Source of the DNA: Maribacter sp. PR1
GTDB taxonomy: Bacteria; Bacteroidota; Bacteroidia; Flavobacteriales; Flavobacteriaceae
Assembly (NCBI RefSeq): GCF_028464145.1
Contig: NZ_JAQPCG010000002.1
Location: 124,001-188,000 of the forward strand
DNA: 64,000 nucleotides
Reading direction: 5' to 3'
The translations under genes and the position numbers were made by a program. Numbering within the stretch: position 1 is the stretch's first letter; each line of letters begins with the position of its first letter. Of this stretch, positions 45,009 to 53,263 are shown in pieces. A model generated the notes under the pieces. That model was given only the letters and a program-made list of their open reading frames with translations. It did no database searches and had not been told where the DNA came from.

Positions 45009-45030
45009 CAAAGGTACGATATTTTTCGTA
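45009..45030 (-). promoter_or_regulatory. Second copy of the BlaI-type promoter-operator
   Basis: On the minus strand the -7 element is TACCTTTG (45016-45009), and it is overlapped by TACGA-N6-TCGTA (45030-45015). Relative to the -7 box the dyad has exactly the same position as at 40214-40235. The start codon of the lipoprotein gene is 36 nt downstream of the -7 box. Confidence 0.7.
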
Positions 45031-45224
45031 CGAAAAAAATATTATGATTTAAAAGGGGGTTGAATCATTATCTTCGAAGCAGATTTTCATGAAATTTAAT
45101 TAGGAAATGGAGGTATGGAACTTGGCTTTAATGAACTTATTCTGGGTATAAGCCTATTTTTATAATTCCAATTAGGAATAAAACAGATATTGACGTGCGT
45201 TAAAATTTCTTTTGGAAACAAAAA

Positions 45225-45252
45225 AACCTCAATACATGGCGAGATTGAGGTT
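45225..45252 (-). terminator. Terminator after the XRE regulator gene
   Basis: AACCTCAAT (45225-45233) and ATTGAGGTT (45244-45252) form a perfect 9-bp stem with a 10-nt loop. On the minus strand it is followed by a T run (the A run at 45219-45226), as expected for an intrinsic terminator after 45278-45670. Confidence 0.7.
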
Positions 45253-45277
45253 TGTTAAAATTAAAAGTAGGATACTC

Positions 45278-45670
45278 TTATTTATTCTTTAGAAGTTGTT
45301 CCAAATAACTGACCTTATCCTTTTCAGCTTGAACAAGTCGTTCATAAAGTTCTACAACCTTGTCCAGGGGGTTAAAATTTGGCTGAACATTGATTGCATT
45401 AATAGTAGAACTGTCGTTACTGGTAAAAGTATTTGAAATAATATTAAGAACATTTTCCTCGGAAAAATTCTCAATTCCTTCCTTGGTCACACCCAAGGCC
45501 TTGGCAATCTCCTCCAACTTAGCATCGTCCACCTTCTCGCTGTTCTCTATGTTGGAAACGGCCTGTTGGCTGATGCCCAGTTCCTCGGCCAGGGTCTCCT
45601 GTTTCATGCCCCGTAGTTCCCGGATGCGCCCTATCTTTCTTCCGATATGGTTCTTGGTCTTGGTCTCCAT
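45278..45670 (-). CDS. XRE-family helix-turn-helix regulator
   Basis: 130 residues. An N-terminal Cro/CI-type HTH (IGRIRELRGMKQETLAEELG, then ISQQAVSNIENSE) is followed by a linker and a C-terminal coiled-coil (VVELYERLVQAEKDKVSYLEQ) for oligomerisation. It is divergent from the nucleotidyltransferase/HEPN gene and might regulate it. A TATATTTG box on the minus strand (45682-45675) lies 5 nt upstream of the start codon, so the transcript could be almost leaderless. Confidence 0.88.
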   Translation of the reverse strand: METKTKNHIGRKIGRIRELRGMKQETLAEELGISQQAVSNIENSEKVDDAKLEEIAKALGVTKEGIENFSEENVLNIISNTFTSNDSSTINAINVQPNFNPLDKVVELYERLVQAEKDKVSYLEQLLKNK

Positions 45671-45970
45671 ACCTCAAATATAATGTCTTTCCTACAATAA
45701 TCCGATTGTAAAATACAAAACTGATTCAATAAAATACAAACGTCCGTGGTGGGGTATTTGGAAATGTGGCCTTAATATGATCGCTGATTCTCGAACCCTT
45801 TAAAACACGTTCCCACGACACATTACACAAACATACCGGAAAACTTTGAAAGAGCGGAGGAGCTGTCCGAACTGCTCAATGGCATCCTTAACATCATTAC
45901 CATCGATAGGGCCTTTCTATCCAGAAAACAAAATGAGGGAAATACCGAATATTATTTCCTCACCCTTTTC

Positions 45971-47026
45971 GTGGATGTCAACAATGACCCGTTGCCCAAC
46001 GAAATTCGTTCCCTAGTTGCAAAGAAAGGAAAGAAGCACCCGGATTTCAGGATAAGGGTCTACACGGAGAGCCAATCCGAAACAGGCCTTGAGAGGGGTT
46101 CACTCTATTTCCTGGAACATTGCTGTCTCGGGGAAAATGTCTTCGCCCATCCCGAGGGGGAGAACATCATGGATTTTTCGACAATGGCATACCGGAACCT
46201 CATGAAGAGGGCTTCCCGCTATCACAAATCTGAAATAGCAAAAGTAAATGCCTTTGCCAATACCGCGGACATACTTATCAAGGAAGGGGATTATGCCATT
46301 GCCACCTTCAACATGCACCAGGCCTTCGAACTTTCGTTCAGGTTCATCGAACAGATGTGCATCGGAAAGGGCATGGTGACCCATAGCATCATCAGCCATA
46401 TCAACTATTGCAAACACTACTTTCCCACGCTACAACCCTTTGTGGAACCTTCGGGAACGGACGACAATGAACTATTGTTGCTGTTGGAACATGCCTACAG
46501 CGTTGCCCGTTACGGAAATGAGTTCGAGATCACAAAGCTACAGACCAAGGCCATCCATACCCAAATGAAGGATTTCATCCAAGAAGTAGAGTCCATTTTC
46601 CATAGGCACCTTGATCAGTGCAAGGACCAAATCGATAAGATTGGTAAGGATTTTAAGGAAGCGTTCCCGAAAGTGACCGAAAAAGCAGAAAACAACGAGG
46701 AGGTATCCTTACTCGAACAATTGAAGGAACTGGAAAAAATGCATTTCCATGCCCTGAAGCCCTATATCCCGGAAAGAGGACTCTATAGCACCGCACTCAT
46801 AACGGAGGGATATGAAGAAACCTCCTTTATGATCTCCAATTTGATCAAGGTCTGTATCGTGGCGTTGGAAAATGAATATATCCCTACACGCGCAGTTGCC
46901 CGACCCCACCACAATGTAAGTGAGGTTCTTGGATATATCCTAGATCTTATCCCCCATGATGAAATGGATTTCCTGGACAAGGTCAGAAAACTGCTTTCGG
47001 AACAAAGAGCAGCGACAACCCAATAA
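45971..47026 (+). CDS. Nucleotidyltransferase/HEPN-domain protein with an unusual 5' end
   Basis: 351 residues from the first usual start codon, a GTG at 45971. The central part resembles the HEPN domain (ADILIKEGDYAIATFNMHQ, then AFELSFRFIEQM and THSIISHINYCKHYF), and the N-terminal part looks like the end of a minimal nucleotidyltransferase domain (FRIRVYTESQSETG, GSLYFLEHCC). The frame stays open and protein-like for 52 further codons upstream (HYTNIPENFERAEELSEL...), back to an ACG at 45815 just after the stop at 45785. The true start is therefore uncertain: an ACG start, a lost ATG or a frameshift. MNT/HEPN proteins often act as toxin-antitoxin or defence RNases. It is visibly richer in GC than the IetAS genes downstream. 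Confidence 0.7.
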   Translation: MDVNNDPLPNEIRSLVAKKGKKHPDFRIRVYTESQSETGLERGSLYFLEHCCLGENVFAHPEGENIMDFSTMAYRNLMKRASRYHKSEIAKVNAFANTADILIKEGDYAIATFNMHQAFELSFRFIEQMCIGKGMVTHSIISHINYCKHYFPTLQPFVEPSGTDDNELLLLLEHAYSVARYGNEFEITKLQTKAIHTQMKDFIQEVESIFHRHLDQCKDQIDKIGKDFKEAFPKVTEKAENNEEVSLLEQLKELEKMHFHALKPYIPERGLYSTALITEGYEETSFMISNLIKVCIVALENEYIPTRAVARPHHNVSEVLGYILDLIPHDEMDFLDKVRKLLSEQRAATTQ

Positions 47027-47640
47027 ATCCATTCACATGAAATCAAAGAAGAAAAGGTTAAAGACCTTGGCTGGTCACACAACTTTTATCCTTTGATTAA
47101 GGAGAGTTCTTGGATAAGGTGAACCGGTTAATAGAGCGAATCGAACTTTGAATCTATAATCATGTGGAGTTTTCATTCAGAGAGGTTGATGAAAAACTGC
47201 AATGATTGTGGCATATCAACATAAAGTTTATCTTTCGTACAAATAGAAGATTATTGAGAACAATTACTAATAACCTTATTTTTTACAACAAAGAATTTCA
47301 GCTAAATTCTTTTTGCTTACAGAAACAATATTTTATTAGACTGATTGTAATATTTATAGCGCAAATTAACTGTCTTTGGTTCGTTGTATGTCAACCATAA
47401 AATTTGAATGCTGGTTCTTAAAACATGATAAAATACCTTAGCTAATAATCTAAACCTTCGACCAATTAGGGTTATTGGAGGCCTACGCTGAAGCCAAGTC
47501 TTTCAAGATTAAACATTAGTTTCCGAGCAAGAAATCTTTTATATTTACAAGAAAAGGCTATATTTTATCGTTAGATAAACTAAAGGATAGGTGGTTGTAA
47601 TTTTTAAACTTCTTCTATTTTTGCATCACTTACAGAGGGC
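47027..47640. other. 614-bp AT-rich intergenic region upstream of the AAA+ gene
   Basis: I see no credible gene; a 64-codon frame at 47206-47400 is hydrophobic, low in complexity and without a start context. The end of the region carries the promoter listed separately. Confidence 0.55.
47595..47623 (+). promoter_or_regulatory. Promoter of the AAA+ (IetA-like) gene
   Basis: TTG at 47595-47597, an 18-nt spacer, and TATTTTTG at 47616-47623 fit the Bacteroidota -33/-7 consensus. The ATG follows 17 nt later. Confidence 0.55.
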
Positions 47641-48660
47641 ATGGGACAAATTGATTATATAAAGGAAATTGCAAAATACGGACTGGAGAATGATCAAAAG
47701 AACTTGATGGATTCTCTTCAGAAAATTATTTCCTATTATAAAGATAGTAAGAGAATCAATATGGCCATGCAATTACAGTCACTTGTCAAGCATGCAAAAC
47801 GCGAGTCAGGTCAATTAACAAGAGTAGGGACTAATCATTATTTCAATCAGCAAACTCAAAGGGAAATTGATGAATTGGTCATTGATAAGTTAAGGTCTGA
47901 ATATCGATTAAAAGACTTAGTTATTGATGAAGATATTAAGAGGGAATTAAGTCATTTTATTAGAGAAAATTCGTCAGTTGATTTTTTACAGCAATTCAAT
48001 TTGACCATATCGAATAAGTTGTTATTACATGGACCTTCAGGGTGTGGTAAGACTTTAGCTTCCTATGTGATAGCCGGAGAGTTGAATAAGCCCATGTATA
48101 TTATCAATTTAGGGGCAATTGTCTCTTCTAAACTAGGGGAAACAAGTAAAAATCTAATGAAAATATTCCGAAAAGCGACTCAGGAAAGCTGCATAATTTT
48201 CATTGATGAATTTGATTCAATTGGAAAAGTGAGAGATTATAACCAGGATCATGGTGAAATGAAAAGAGTGGTCAATACAATTCTTCAATTGTTCGATTAT
48301 CTTCCACCTACATCAGTAATTATTGCAGCAACAAATCAACAAAAAATGATTGATGAAGCCTTGGTCCGCAGGTTTGATTTAAATCTAAGATTTGAGTTGC
48401 CCGACACTTTGAAAATAGGGGAATTGATTAATCTGACCCTTAAAAATGGACAATTCCGTTTGCCAAAAGATGTTGATTTGAGCAATATTATTGAGATGTG
48501 TTCAGGTTTAAGCTATTATAGTATTCAGAAAACACTGATCAATGCAATTAAACGCACATTATTTAATCAGATAGATAATAAAAATATTGCCAAAGTTGTG
48601 AATACTAATATCTGGCTAGACTTGATACAACAAGAAAAGAGAACACTTCAAAAGAGCTAA
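47641..48660 (+). CDS. AAA+ ATPase, IetA-like component of an IetAS module
   Basis: 339 residues. A helical N-terminal region of about 100 residues is followed by an AAA+ core with Walker A LLHGPSGCGKTLAS (about 126-139), Walker B CIIFIDEFDSIG (about 183-194), sensor 1 IIAATNQQ and arginine finger ALVRRFDL. Such ATPases paired with a subtilisin-like protease form IetAS, first described on an Agrobacterium Ti plasmid as a stability and incompatibility (toxin-antitoxin-like) pair and later listed among phage-defence systems. In that model the ATPase restrains or directs the protease. Its stop overlaps the stop of the convergent protease gene by 4 nt. Confidence 0.82.
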   Translation: MGQIDYIKEIAKYGLENDQKNLMDSLQKIISYYKDSKRINMAMQLQSLVKHAKRESGQLTRVGTNHYFNQQTQREIDELVIDKLRSEYRLKDLVIDEDIKRELSHFIRENSSVDFLQQFNLTISNKLLLHGPSGCGKTLASYVIAGELNKPMYIINLGAIVSSKLGETSKNLMKIFRKATQESCIIFIDEFDSIGKVRDYNQDHGEMKRVVNTILQLFDYLPPTSVIIAATNQQKMIDEALVRRFDLNLRFELPDTLKIGELINLTLKNGQFRLPKDVDLSNIIEMCSGLSYYSIQKTLINAIKRTLFNQIDNKNIAKVVNTNIWLDLIQQEKRTLQKS

Positions 48661-51062
48661 TTTTCAGTTTCAAGATTTGCTTCTCCGGAAATATCAATTT
48701 CTGGAATGATTGTTAAGTTATTGCATGCAAGCATTTCTTCATATAGATTATGTTCAGTTTCATTTTTGACTTCTTCTGTCACAGTAATTACAATTGAAAA
48801 TGGATGCTCTGCAGTTCTATAGTGATGTAACAACTGAGAGTCTATATTGGACTTGCTTACGCACCGAACGGCAATGGCCATACTGCCATCTAGCCCAACA
48901 ATATCAGATGGTTGCAGGCGGTACTCTTTTTTTTGGACGTTTGAAAACAAAGCATTTTCTAATCCATAATGATCCTCACTCCAAGAAAATCCACTCTTAA
49001 TTTTATAATGATCAGCATTTCTTAAAGCAATATCAGTAACTCGTTTATTTTGAACAAGATTAAATCCTATATGTAAAGGAAGATAAGCTAAATGATTTCC
49101 TCTATCTGGAAGAAACTTAAAGGACATGGTAATATTTATTATTAATTTATTTTCTGCGGTTAACAAATATTCTGGCAGATTGATTGGAATTGCTATTAAT
49201 TGATCATTTCGAATTATTTTTTCCAATACCATTATTATACTATTATCATCCGCCTCTAGACTATGAGCTTTGTTAGGTTTCCCAAACCCCACAAGCTTCT
49301 TAAGCAAAGGGTCTGTTCCAGCAAATTCGGGAAACTTACCACTTTTAAAATAGTCCGAACTATTTATTAATAGGGCCTTAATGGATTGCATATTAAGGCT
49401 TGGATAGGACTTGATTAACTCAGCAGCCATAGATGAAATCAATGGGGTAGATAAACTTGTCCCAGCTGTTTTAGTATAATAGTGCCCCGGGTTCGTTAAA
49501 ACTTCAATTCCTGAATCTGAATGGTGTAGATCCCCTCCTTCGACTACTAAATCCGGTTTGTTTAAATATTTGTTCTTCTGGTGTTTTAATAAAGGTTTAT
49601 TGTTAACGTCCCGATTATAATCATAATGTGATTTTCTGGAATAAAAAGCCGGATGGTCTGCAGATGGGGAGATATCCGTATGGTCATTCTGCTGATAATT
49701 TCCAGCTAAGGAGCCTATTGATAAATTATTTAATGATTCTGAAGGTACACATATATTAGTGTTCTCACAACGATGGACCGGTGAAGTTGAATTAGGACAA
49801 TAAAAAAATGTTGGATAGTCATGGTCTTGATGGTAATCTGTAGTCAATAATTCTTGTAGCGAAACACTATCAAAATTACCTACTGATATAAAAATCAAAA
49901 TATCCAAGCTATGAGACAATTTATCTAATTCATAGGCGAAATATGAGAATGTCTCATTGTAATTCTTTACCAAGGCCATTGTCAAGGACATATTGAAAAT
50001 TCGGACGCCATGCTGATTGTTTGCTTGTCGAATAGCTTTGAGCATTGCAGGGAAATTAATGGCATCCGTATCATGGTGGAGTACTTTTATCGGCAATACT
50101 CGGCATTTCGCTTGGTATTCTTCTTGAACAGTGGCGGGCAATTCACTACCGAAAATGCAAAGTCCCGCGACCAGTGTTCCATGACCAGACTGATCTTGAT
50201 CCGGGTGATCAGTGATGTTAATTGTTGGTAAAATAAGGCCTTCAAATGGTTCAATAGTATTAACACCCGTATCAATGACACCCACAATTGGAAGATTGTC
50301 TATAATAGTGGTTGTAAAACCATAGGACATTCGTAGTTCTCCAAAAGTACCAGGACGAACAGTCAAGGGTCGGGAACTAGTTATGGCCTGTACGACATCA
50401 AAATTGTCAGATATTTCATGAAGCTGCCCTTCAGTTAATTGATGAATAAAATATAAATCACCTGACTGATTAGAATCAAAGTTAATCCGTGCGTCATCGA
50501 GGTACTTATTCAAACGCTCTTGCTGAGTTATGGCAATTTTCTGGCTAGGGCTAACTAAATTAAATATTGCACCCTCGGTGGTTGGTACAATTATTCGATT
50601 ATCAAGGAACTCGAAATGATCAATTAAGGCTATTAAATTAAAATCTTGTTGAGTATAAGGGACATCGGTATCTTGGTTATTGAGATAAGTTAAGTGTTCC
50701 TGAAATTGTTCAAAAGCTCCTTGATCAACTACTTCAAATAAAACTGACTTGTTAAAGGCGTTAAACGCTTGTGGCAATAACCCATACCGAGCATAAAACT
50801 TTTTTCTTAGGTCGTCGTTGTAAGGCACAAAAAAATGAATCCATAATAAATCAATATGAGAGGGGAAATTAATCGTTCGACGTTCATTTCGAGCTCCTAT
50901 AGCCGCATCGTATTGTTGTAAATCTTGATAAAGACCTGCGATTCTTGCTCTATTGATAATTCGTTCTGCATCAGGGTTCTGATTGCTTGAAAAGCCCCGA
51001 GTTTTTTTAAATCCGTTATTCTCCTTTCCTTCATTTTGTAAATATGTATGTCTATTAGGCAT
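48657..51062 (-). CDS. Subtilisin-like serine protease, IetS-like component of an IetAS module
   Basis: 801 residues without a signal peptide, so it is probably cytoplasmic, unlike the exported S8 protease at 2566-4197. The triad is complete: Asp in IVGVIDTGVNTIEPF (about 262), His in QSGHGTLVAGL (about 290) and Ser in GTSLSTPLISSMA (about 532). A 250-residue N-terminal region and a beta-rich C-terminal region flank the protease domain. It is convergent with the AAA+ gene; described IetAS pairs are, as far as I know, codirectional. It lies next to the integrase at the end of the island, a common site for defence cargo. Confidence 0.82.
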   Translation of the reverse strand: MPNRHTYLQNEGKENNGFKKTRGFSSNQNPDAERIINRARIAGLYQDLQQYDAAIGARNERRTINFPSHIDLLWIHFFVPYNDDLRKKFYARYGLLPQAFNAFNKSVLFEVVDQGAFEQFQEHLTYLNNQDTDVPYTQQDFNLIALIDHFEFLDNRIIVPTTEGAIFNLVSPSQKIAITQQERLNKYLDDARINFDSNQSGDLYFIHQLTEGQLHEISDNFDVVQAITSSRPLTVRPGTFGELRMSYGFTTTIIDNLPIVGVIDTGVNTIEPFEGLILPTINITDHPDQDQSGHGTLVAGLCIFGSELPATVQEEYQAKCRVLPIKVLHHDTDAINFPAMLKAIRQANNQHGVRIFNMSLTMALVKNYNETFSYFAYELDKLSHSLDILIFISVGNFDSVSLQELLTTDYHQDHDYPTFFYCPNSTSPVHRCENTNICVPSESLNNLSIGSLAGNYQQNDHTDISPSADHPAFYSRKSHYDYNRDVNNKPLLKHQKNKYLNKPDLVVEGGDLHHSDSGIEVLTNPGHYYTKTAGTSLSTPLISSMAAELIKSYPSLNMQSIKALLINSSDYFKSGKFPEFAGTDPLLKKLVGFGKPNKAHSLEADDNSIIMVLEKIIRNDQLIAIPINLPEYLLTAENKLIINITMSFKFLPDRGNHLAYLPLHIGFNLVQNKRVTDIALRNADHYKIKSGFSWSEDHYGLENALFSNVQKKEYRLQPSDIVGLDGSMAIAVRCVSKSNIDSQLLHHYRTAEHPFSIVITVTEEVKNETEHNLYEEMLACNNLTIIPEIDISGEANLETEN

Positions 51063-51255
51063 ATTCTTGCATCTTTAAATGAATCCAGTTTTATGGCAAT
51101 TTCTAGAGAAAACCGTTAAAATAACTTTCTGCAATTCTAATATTAGGGGAATTGTAGAAGCAGATTTCAAATAATAAAACTAACTAATTCAAGCAATTTT
51201 TCAAATGTTATTTTAATTGACAAAGATGAAAATATTAAATGCTATTTGGAATAAC

Positions 51256-52467
51256 CTATAGTAGAACCTCTATTGCTTTGTCGACAACAGATGAATCCAA
51301 TTCTTTCAAATAGGCTTGGGTTATGGCCATGTTTTGATGACCCAATGATTCGCTGATTACATCTGTTGCAACACCTTTTTGTTTAAGGCAGTTGGCAAAA
51401 CTGTGTCGGGCTACATAACTGGTCACAGATTTTTCAATTTCAGCCAATTCTGCAATAACCTTTAAATCCTTGTTGTAATTTTTAAGAACTTTGGTCTTAC
51501 GGTTCTCTATCTGGTTTGGGGTAAGCTCATCATGGAGCAAAATGGGAAAGACATATTTTGAGCCCAATGAATTTTTGCGATAATAATTCAAGATTTCCTG
51601 AACAGGAGGTAGGATTTTAATAGTGAAATTCCCCTTGGTCTTAGAACGGGTATAGTAGATATTTTCCCCTTTAATGTCCTTCCATTTCAATTTCATCATA
51701 TCGGCAAAGTTCATCCCCCTGGTATAGAAGCTAAAAACAAAATAGTTTTTGCTGTTCACAAGCTCTGGGTTTTCAGAAAGGTCAACATTGATTATTTGTT
51801 TTACCTCTTCAAAGGTAAGGGCCCTTTTGGCACCCCTTCCTTTCAACCTGGAGACTTTGTATGCACGAAAGGGATAAAGGGACTCCTTTACGATATTTCT
51901 TCTGATGGCATGGTTGTACAATGCCCTTATGGAGCGCATCCTTACGCCAATACCGCCATCTGTGCCACCTCGTGAACGCAGATAGGCCTCATACTTTTCA
52001 AGAAAGGCCGGCGTTATATCCGTAAAGGAGAGATCTTTGTCAAACTTTAAATATCTAAGGACTGATTTACTGGTATCGTTGTGGAAACGGGCATTGCCCA
52101 TTCTGCCAGCTAGCTTCAACTCCTCCACTATTTCATCCCAAAAGTCAAAAACATTTCTTCTAATAGGATTGAATGCCAGCCTAAAGTTATGTTCGAATTC
52201 CCTCAAAGAGAAATCGGATTTCTCCATTTCCAACTCAGCAATTACTTTTAAGGCCCTGTCCCGAAATTTTAACAATAACCGATTGTCCTGAATAAAATTG
52301 CTGTGGTTTTTATTAAAGGAACCGGTGCGTTCATTCCACTCTTTTGGAAAGGCATTGTAAATGGTCTTGAAGTATTTAGATCGCCTATCTTTGGTCACAC
52401 GAAGGCATACTGGATAACTTCCATCAGAAAGCTGTTTTTTTCTTAAAACCGTACGTACATTAATCAT
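51256..52467 (-). CDS. Tyrosine recombinase (integrase) of the island
   Basis: About 403 residues from the ATG at 52467 (MINVRTVLRKKQLSDGSYPV); the open frame to 52512 would read through the arm-site repeat. Order: N-terminal arm-binding domain, SAM-like core-binding domain (FLEKYEAYLRSRGGTDGGIG), catalytic domain with Arg in FYTRGMNFADM, Lys in TRSKTKGNF, YVARHSFANC (Tyr in place of the usual His of HxxR), LGHQNMAITQAYL with the second His and the nucleophile Tyr. This is the Bacteroidota phage_int_SAM_5 type. It stands 152 nt from the right attachment site and very probably catalysed the insertion. Confidence 0.94.
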   Translation of the reverse strand: MINVRTVLRKKQLSDGSYPVCLRVTKDRRSKYFKTIYNAFPKEWNERTGSFNKNHSNFIQDNRLLLKFRDRALKVIAELEMEKSDFSLREFEHNFRLAFNPIRRNVFDFWDEIVEELKLAGRMGNARFHNDTSKSVLRYLKFDKDLSFTDITPAFLEKYEAYLRSRGGTDGGIGVRMRSIRALYNHAIRRNIVKESLYPFRAYKVSRLKGRGAKRALTFEEVKQIINVDLSENPELVNSKNYFVFSFYTRGMNFADMMKLKWKDIKGENIYYTRSKTKGNFTIKILPPVQEILNYYRKNSLGSKYVFPILLHDELTPNQIENRKTKVLKNYNKDLKVIAELAEIEKSVTSYVARHSFANCLKQKGVATDVISESLGHQNMAITQAYLKELDSSVVDKAIEVLL

Positions 52468-52482
52468 TTTCAGCGGTGCTTT

Positions 52483-52503
52483 GGGTACAACATAGGTACA
52501 ACA
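52483..52503. repeat. Right arm-type site: two GGTACAACA copies 11 bp apart
   Basis: Identical over 21 bp to 27444-27464 and in the same orientation. It lies between the integrase start codon and the right attachment site, so integrase binding here could also repress its own gene. Confidence 0.6.
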
Positions 52504-52618
52504 AATGGTCATTTAAAGGTAGTATTGATGCTTCTAAATGAAAAGAAAAAATTCATAAAATATTGAAAATCAACACATAAGAAACCAAATGAAAATTTAT
52601 GATAACTAAAAAAAGCTG

Positions 52619-52662
52619 CTCATAATCAGGGGGTCCATGGTTCGAGCCCATGTGGGACCACG
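52619..52662. repeat. attR: displaced tRNA 3' half
   Basis: 42 of 44 nt match 27350-27393. The T stem reads CATGG/CCATG here and CCTGG/CCAGG in the intact tRNA, so both differences preserve pairing. There is no 5' half, so this is not a functional tRNA gene. Confidence 0.85.
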
Positions 52663-52670
52663 GTTTGATA

Positions 52671-52702
52671 AAAAGTCTTCACAATCGTGAGGACTTTTTT
52701 TA
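52671..52702 (+). terminator. Displaced tRNA terminator
   Basis: AGTCTTCAC pairs with GTGAGGACT (one G-T wobble) around a 4-nt loop, followed by seven T. It lies just past attR, where the original terminator of the chromosomal tRNA gene would be expected. Confidence 0.7.
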
Positions 52703-52740
52703 TTTCACTAATTAGCTCAACAAACTAAAAAAACCCTTTC

Positions 52741-52912
52741 ATGCTCCAACTCTTTTGCCTTCAATAATTCCATACCTGTTGAAGAATTTGGTTTTAAAAA
52801 CGTGCCAATCCATCTCATTGGGGTTTTCTGGAATATCCAAGAACTTCGAGTTGTCCTCTGCCTTTAGGTGGGTGCTTAAAAGGGCAGTGATAAAGTGTTG
52901 GTTTACTTAATG
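52741..52912 (-). pseudogene. Remnant of the C-terminus of an alpha/beta hydrolase
   Basis: The minus strand reads VNQHFITALLSTHLKAEDNS and on to DIPENPNEMDWHVFK, which matches the end of the intact hydrolase at 60766-62061 (VNQHFITAFLGTHLKGQDNS, then IPENSNAADWPGFK). After that the matching frame shifts: the SSTGMELLKAKEL end is found one frame over, so a frameshift is present. Homology stops abruptly before VNQ at a stop codon. At DNA level the copies are roughly three quarters identical by eye, so this is an old paralogue remnant rather than a fresh duplication. Confidence 0.8.
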
Positions 52913-53263
52913 TATACTTACTTCTTCTTTTAAGTTGGGGTCTTTAGTTGTTCAGGAGCTCAAGATGAGCTATAGCCCCATAGTGGTAGGCAAGCCTATG
53001 CTTGTTAGTTTAGTCATATCAATATCATTTAGACACCACCTTGAGTAGCGGTAACCAGTACATGATGTAATTCACAATACCTATGATGCCCTAGCAAGAG
53101 CTTTTATGAAAATTATAATGTAAATTTCTATAGTCATGTTTTCTGGTTACTGCTATCTCAAATTTAAGCCTTGTCCTGATGGCGGTGGTGGTTTAAAACT
53201 ATCTTTGAAGATTTCAGCTTGGACAACTCCACTTTGTAGATTGCCTTTCTTTGTGATTTCTTA
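52913..53263. other. Degenerate intergenic region
   Basis: No intact gene is seen. On the minus strand the sequence directly after the SPFH gene's tandem stops stays open in the same frame for 35 codons (EITKKGNLQSGVVQAEIFKD and on to KPPPPSGQG), which looks like protein but has no start codon. Confidence 0.4.

Larger units (their letters stand above)
27350..52662. mobile_element. Mobilizable genomic island (IME) integrated in a tRNA gene, about 25.3 kb
   Basis: Bounded by the tRNA-derived direct repeats at 27350-27393 and 52619-52662. A tyrosine recombinase (51256-52467) sits at the right end. The backbone between 35742 and 40045 encodes an excisionase-like HTH protein, a primase-helicase, a TOPRIM protein, MobC, a relaxase and a membrane Mob-associated protein. 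No coupling protein, VirB4 or Tra genes are present, so it should be mobilizable by a helper rather than self-conjugative. Cargo comprises a two-component cassette, a BlaI/M56/receptor set, an XRE and HEPN pair and an IetAS-like defence module. The backbone genes and the HEPN gene are visibly richer in GC than the AT-rich cargo, which suggests stepwise assembly. Confidence 0.85.

Noticed and set aside
47206-47400. 64-codon hydrophobic frame
   Set aside because: AT-rich, no start context or promoter, no recognisable protein pattern; probably chance.
27350-52662. The island as a self-transmissible ICE
   Set aside because: I found a relaxase and MobC but no coupling protein, VirB4-type ATPase or Tra genes in the interval.
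52619-52662. A second tRNA gene
   Set aside because: Only the 3' half is present; the acceptor 5' strand and the D-arm are missing.
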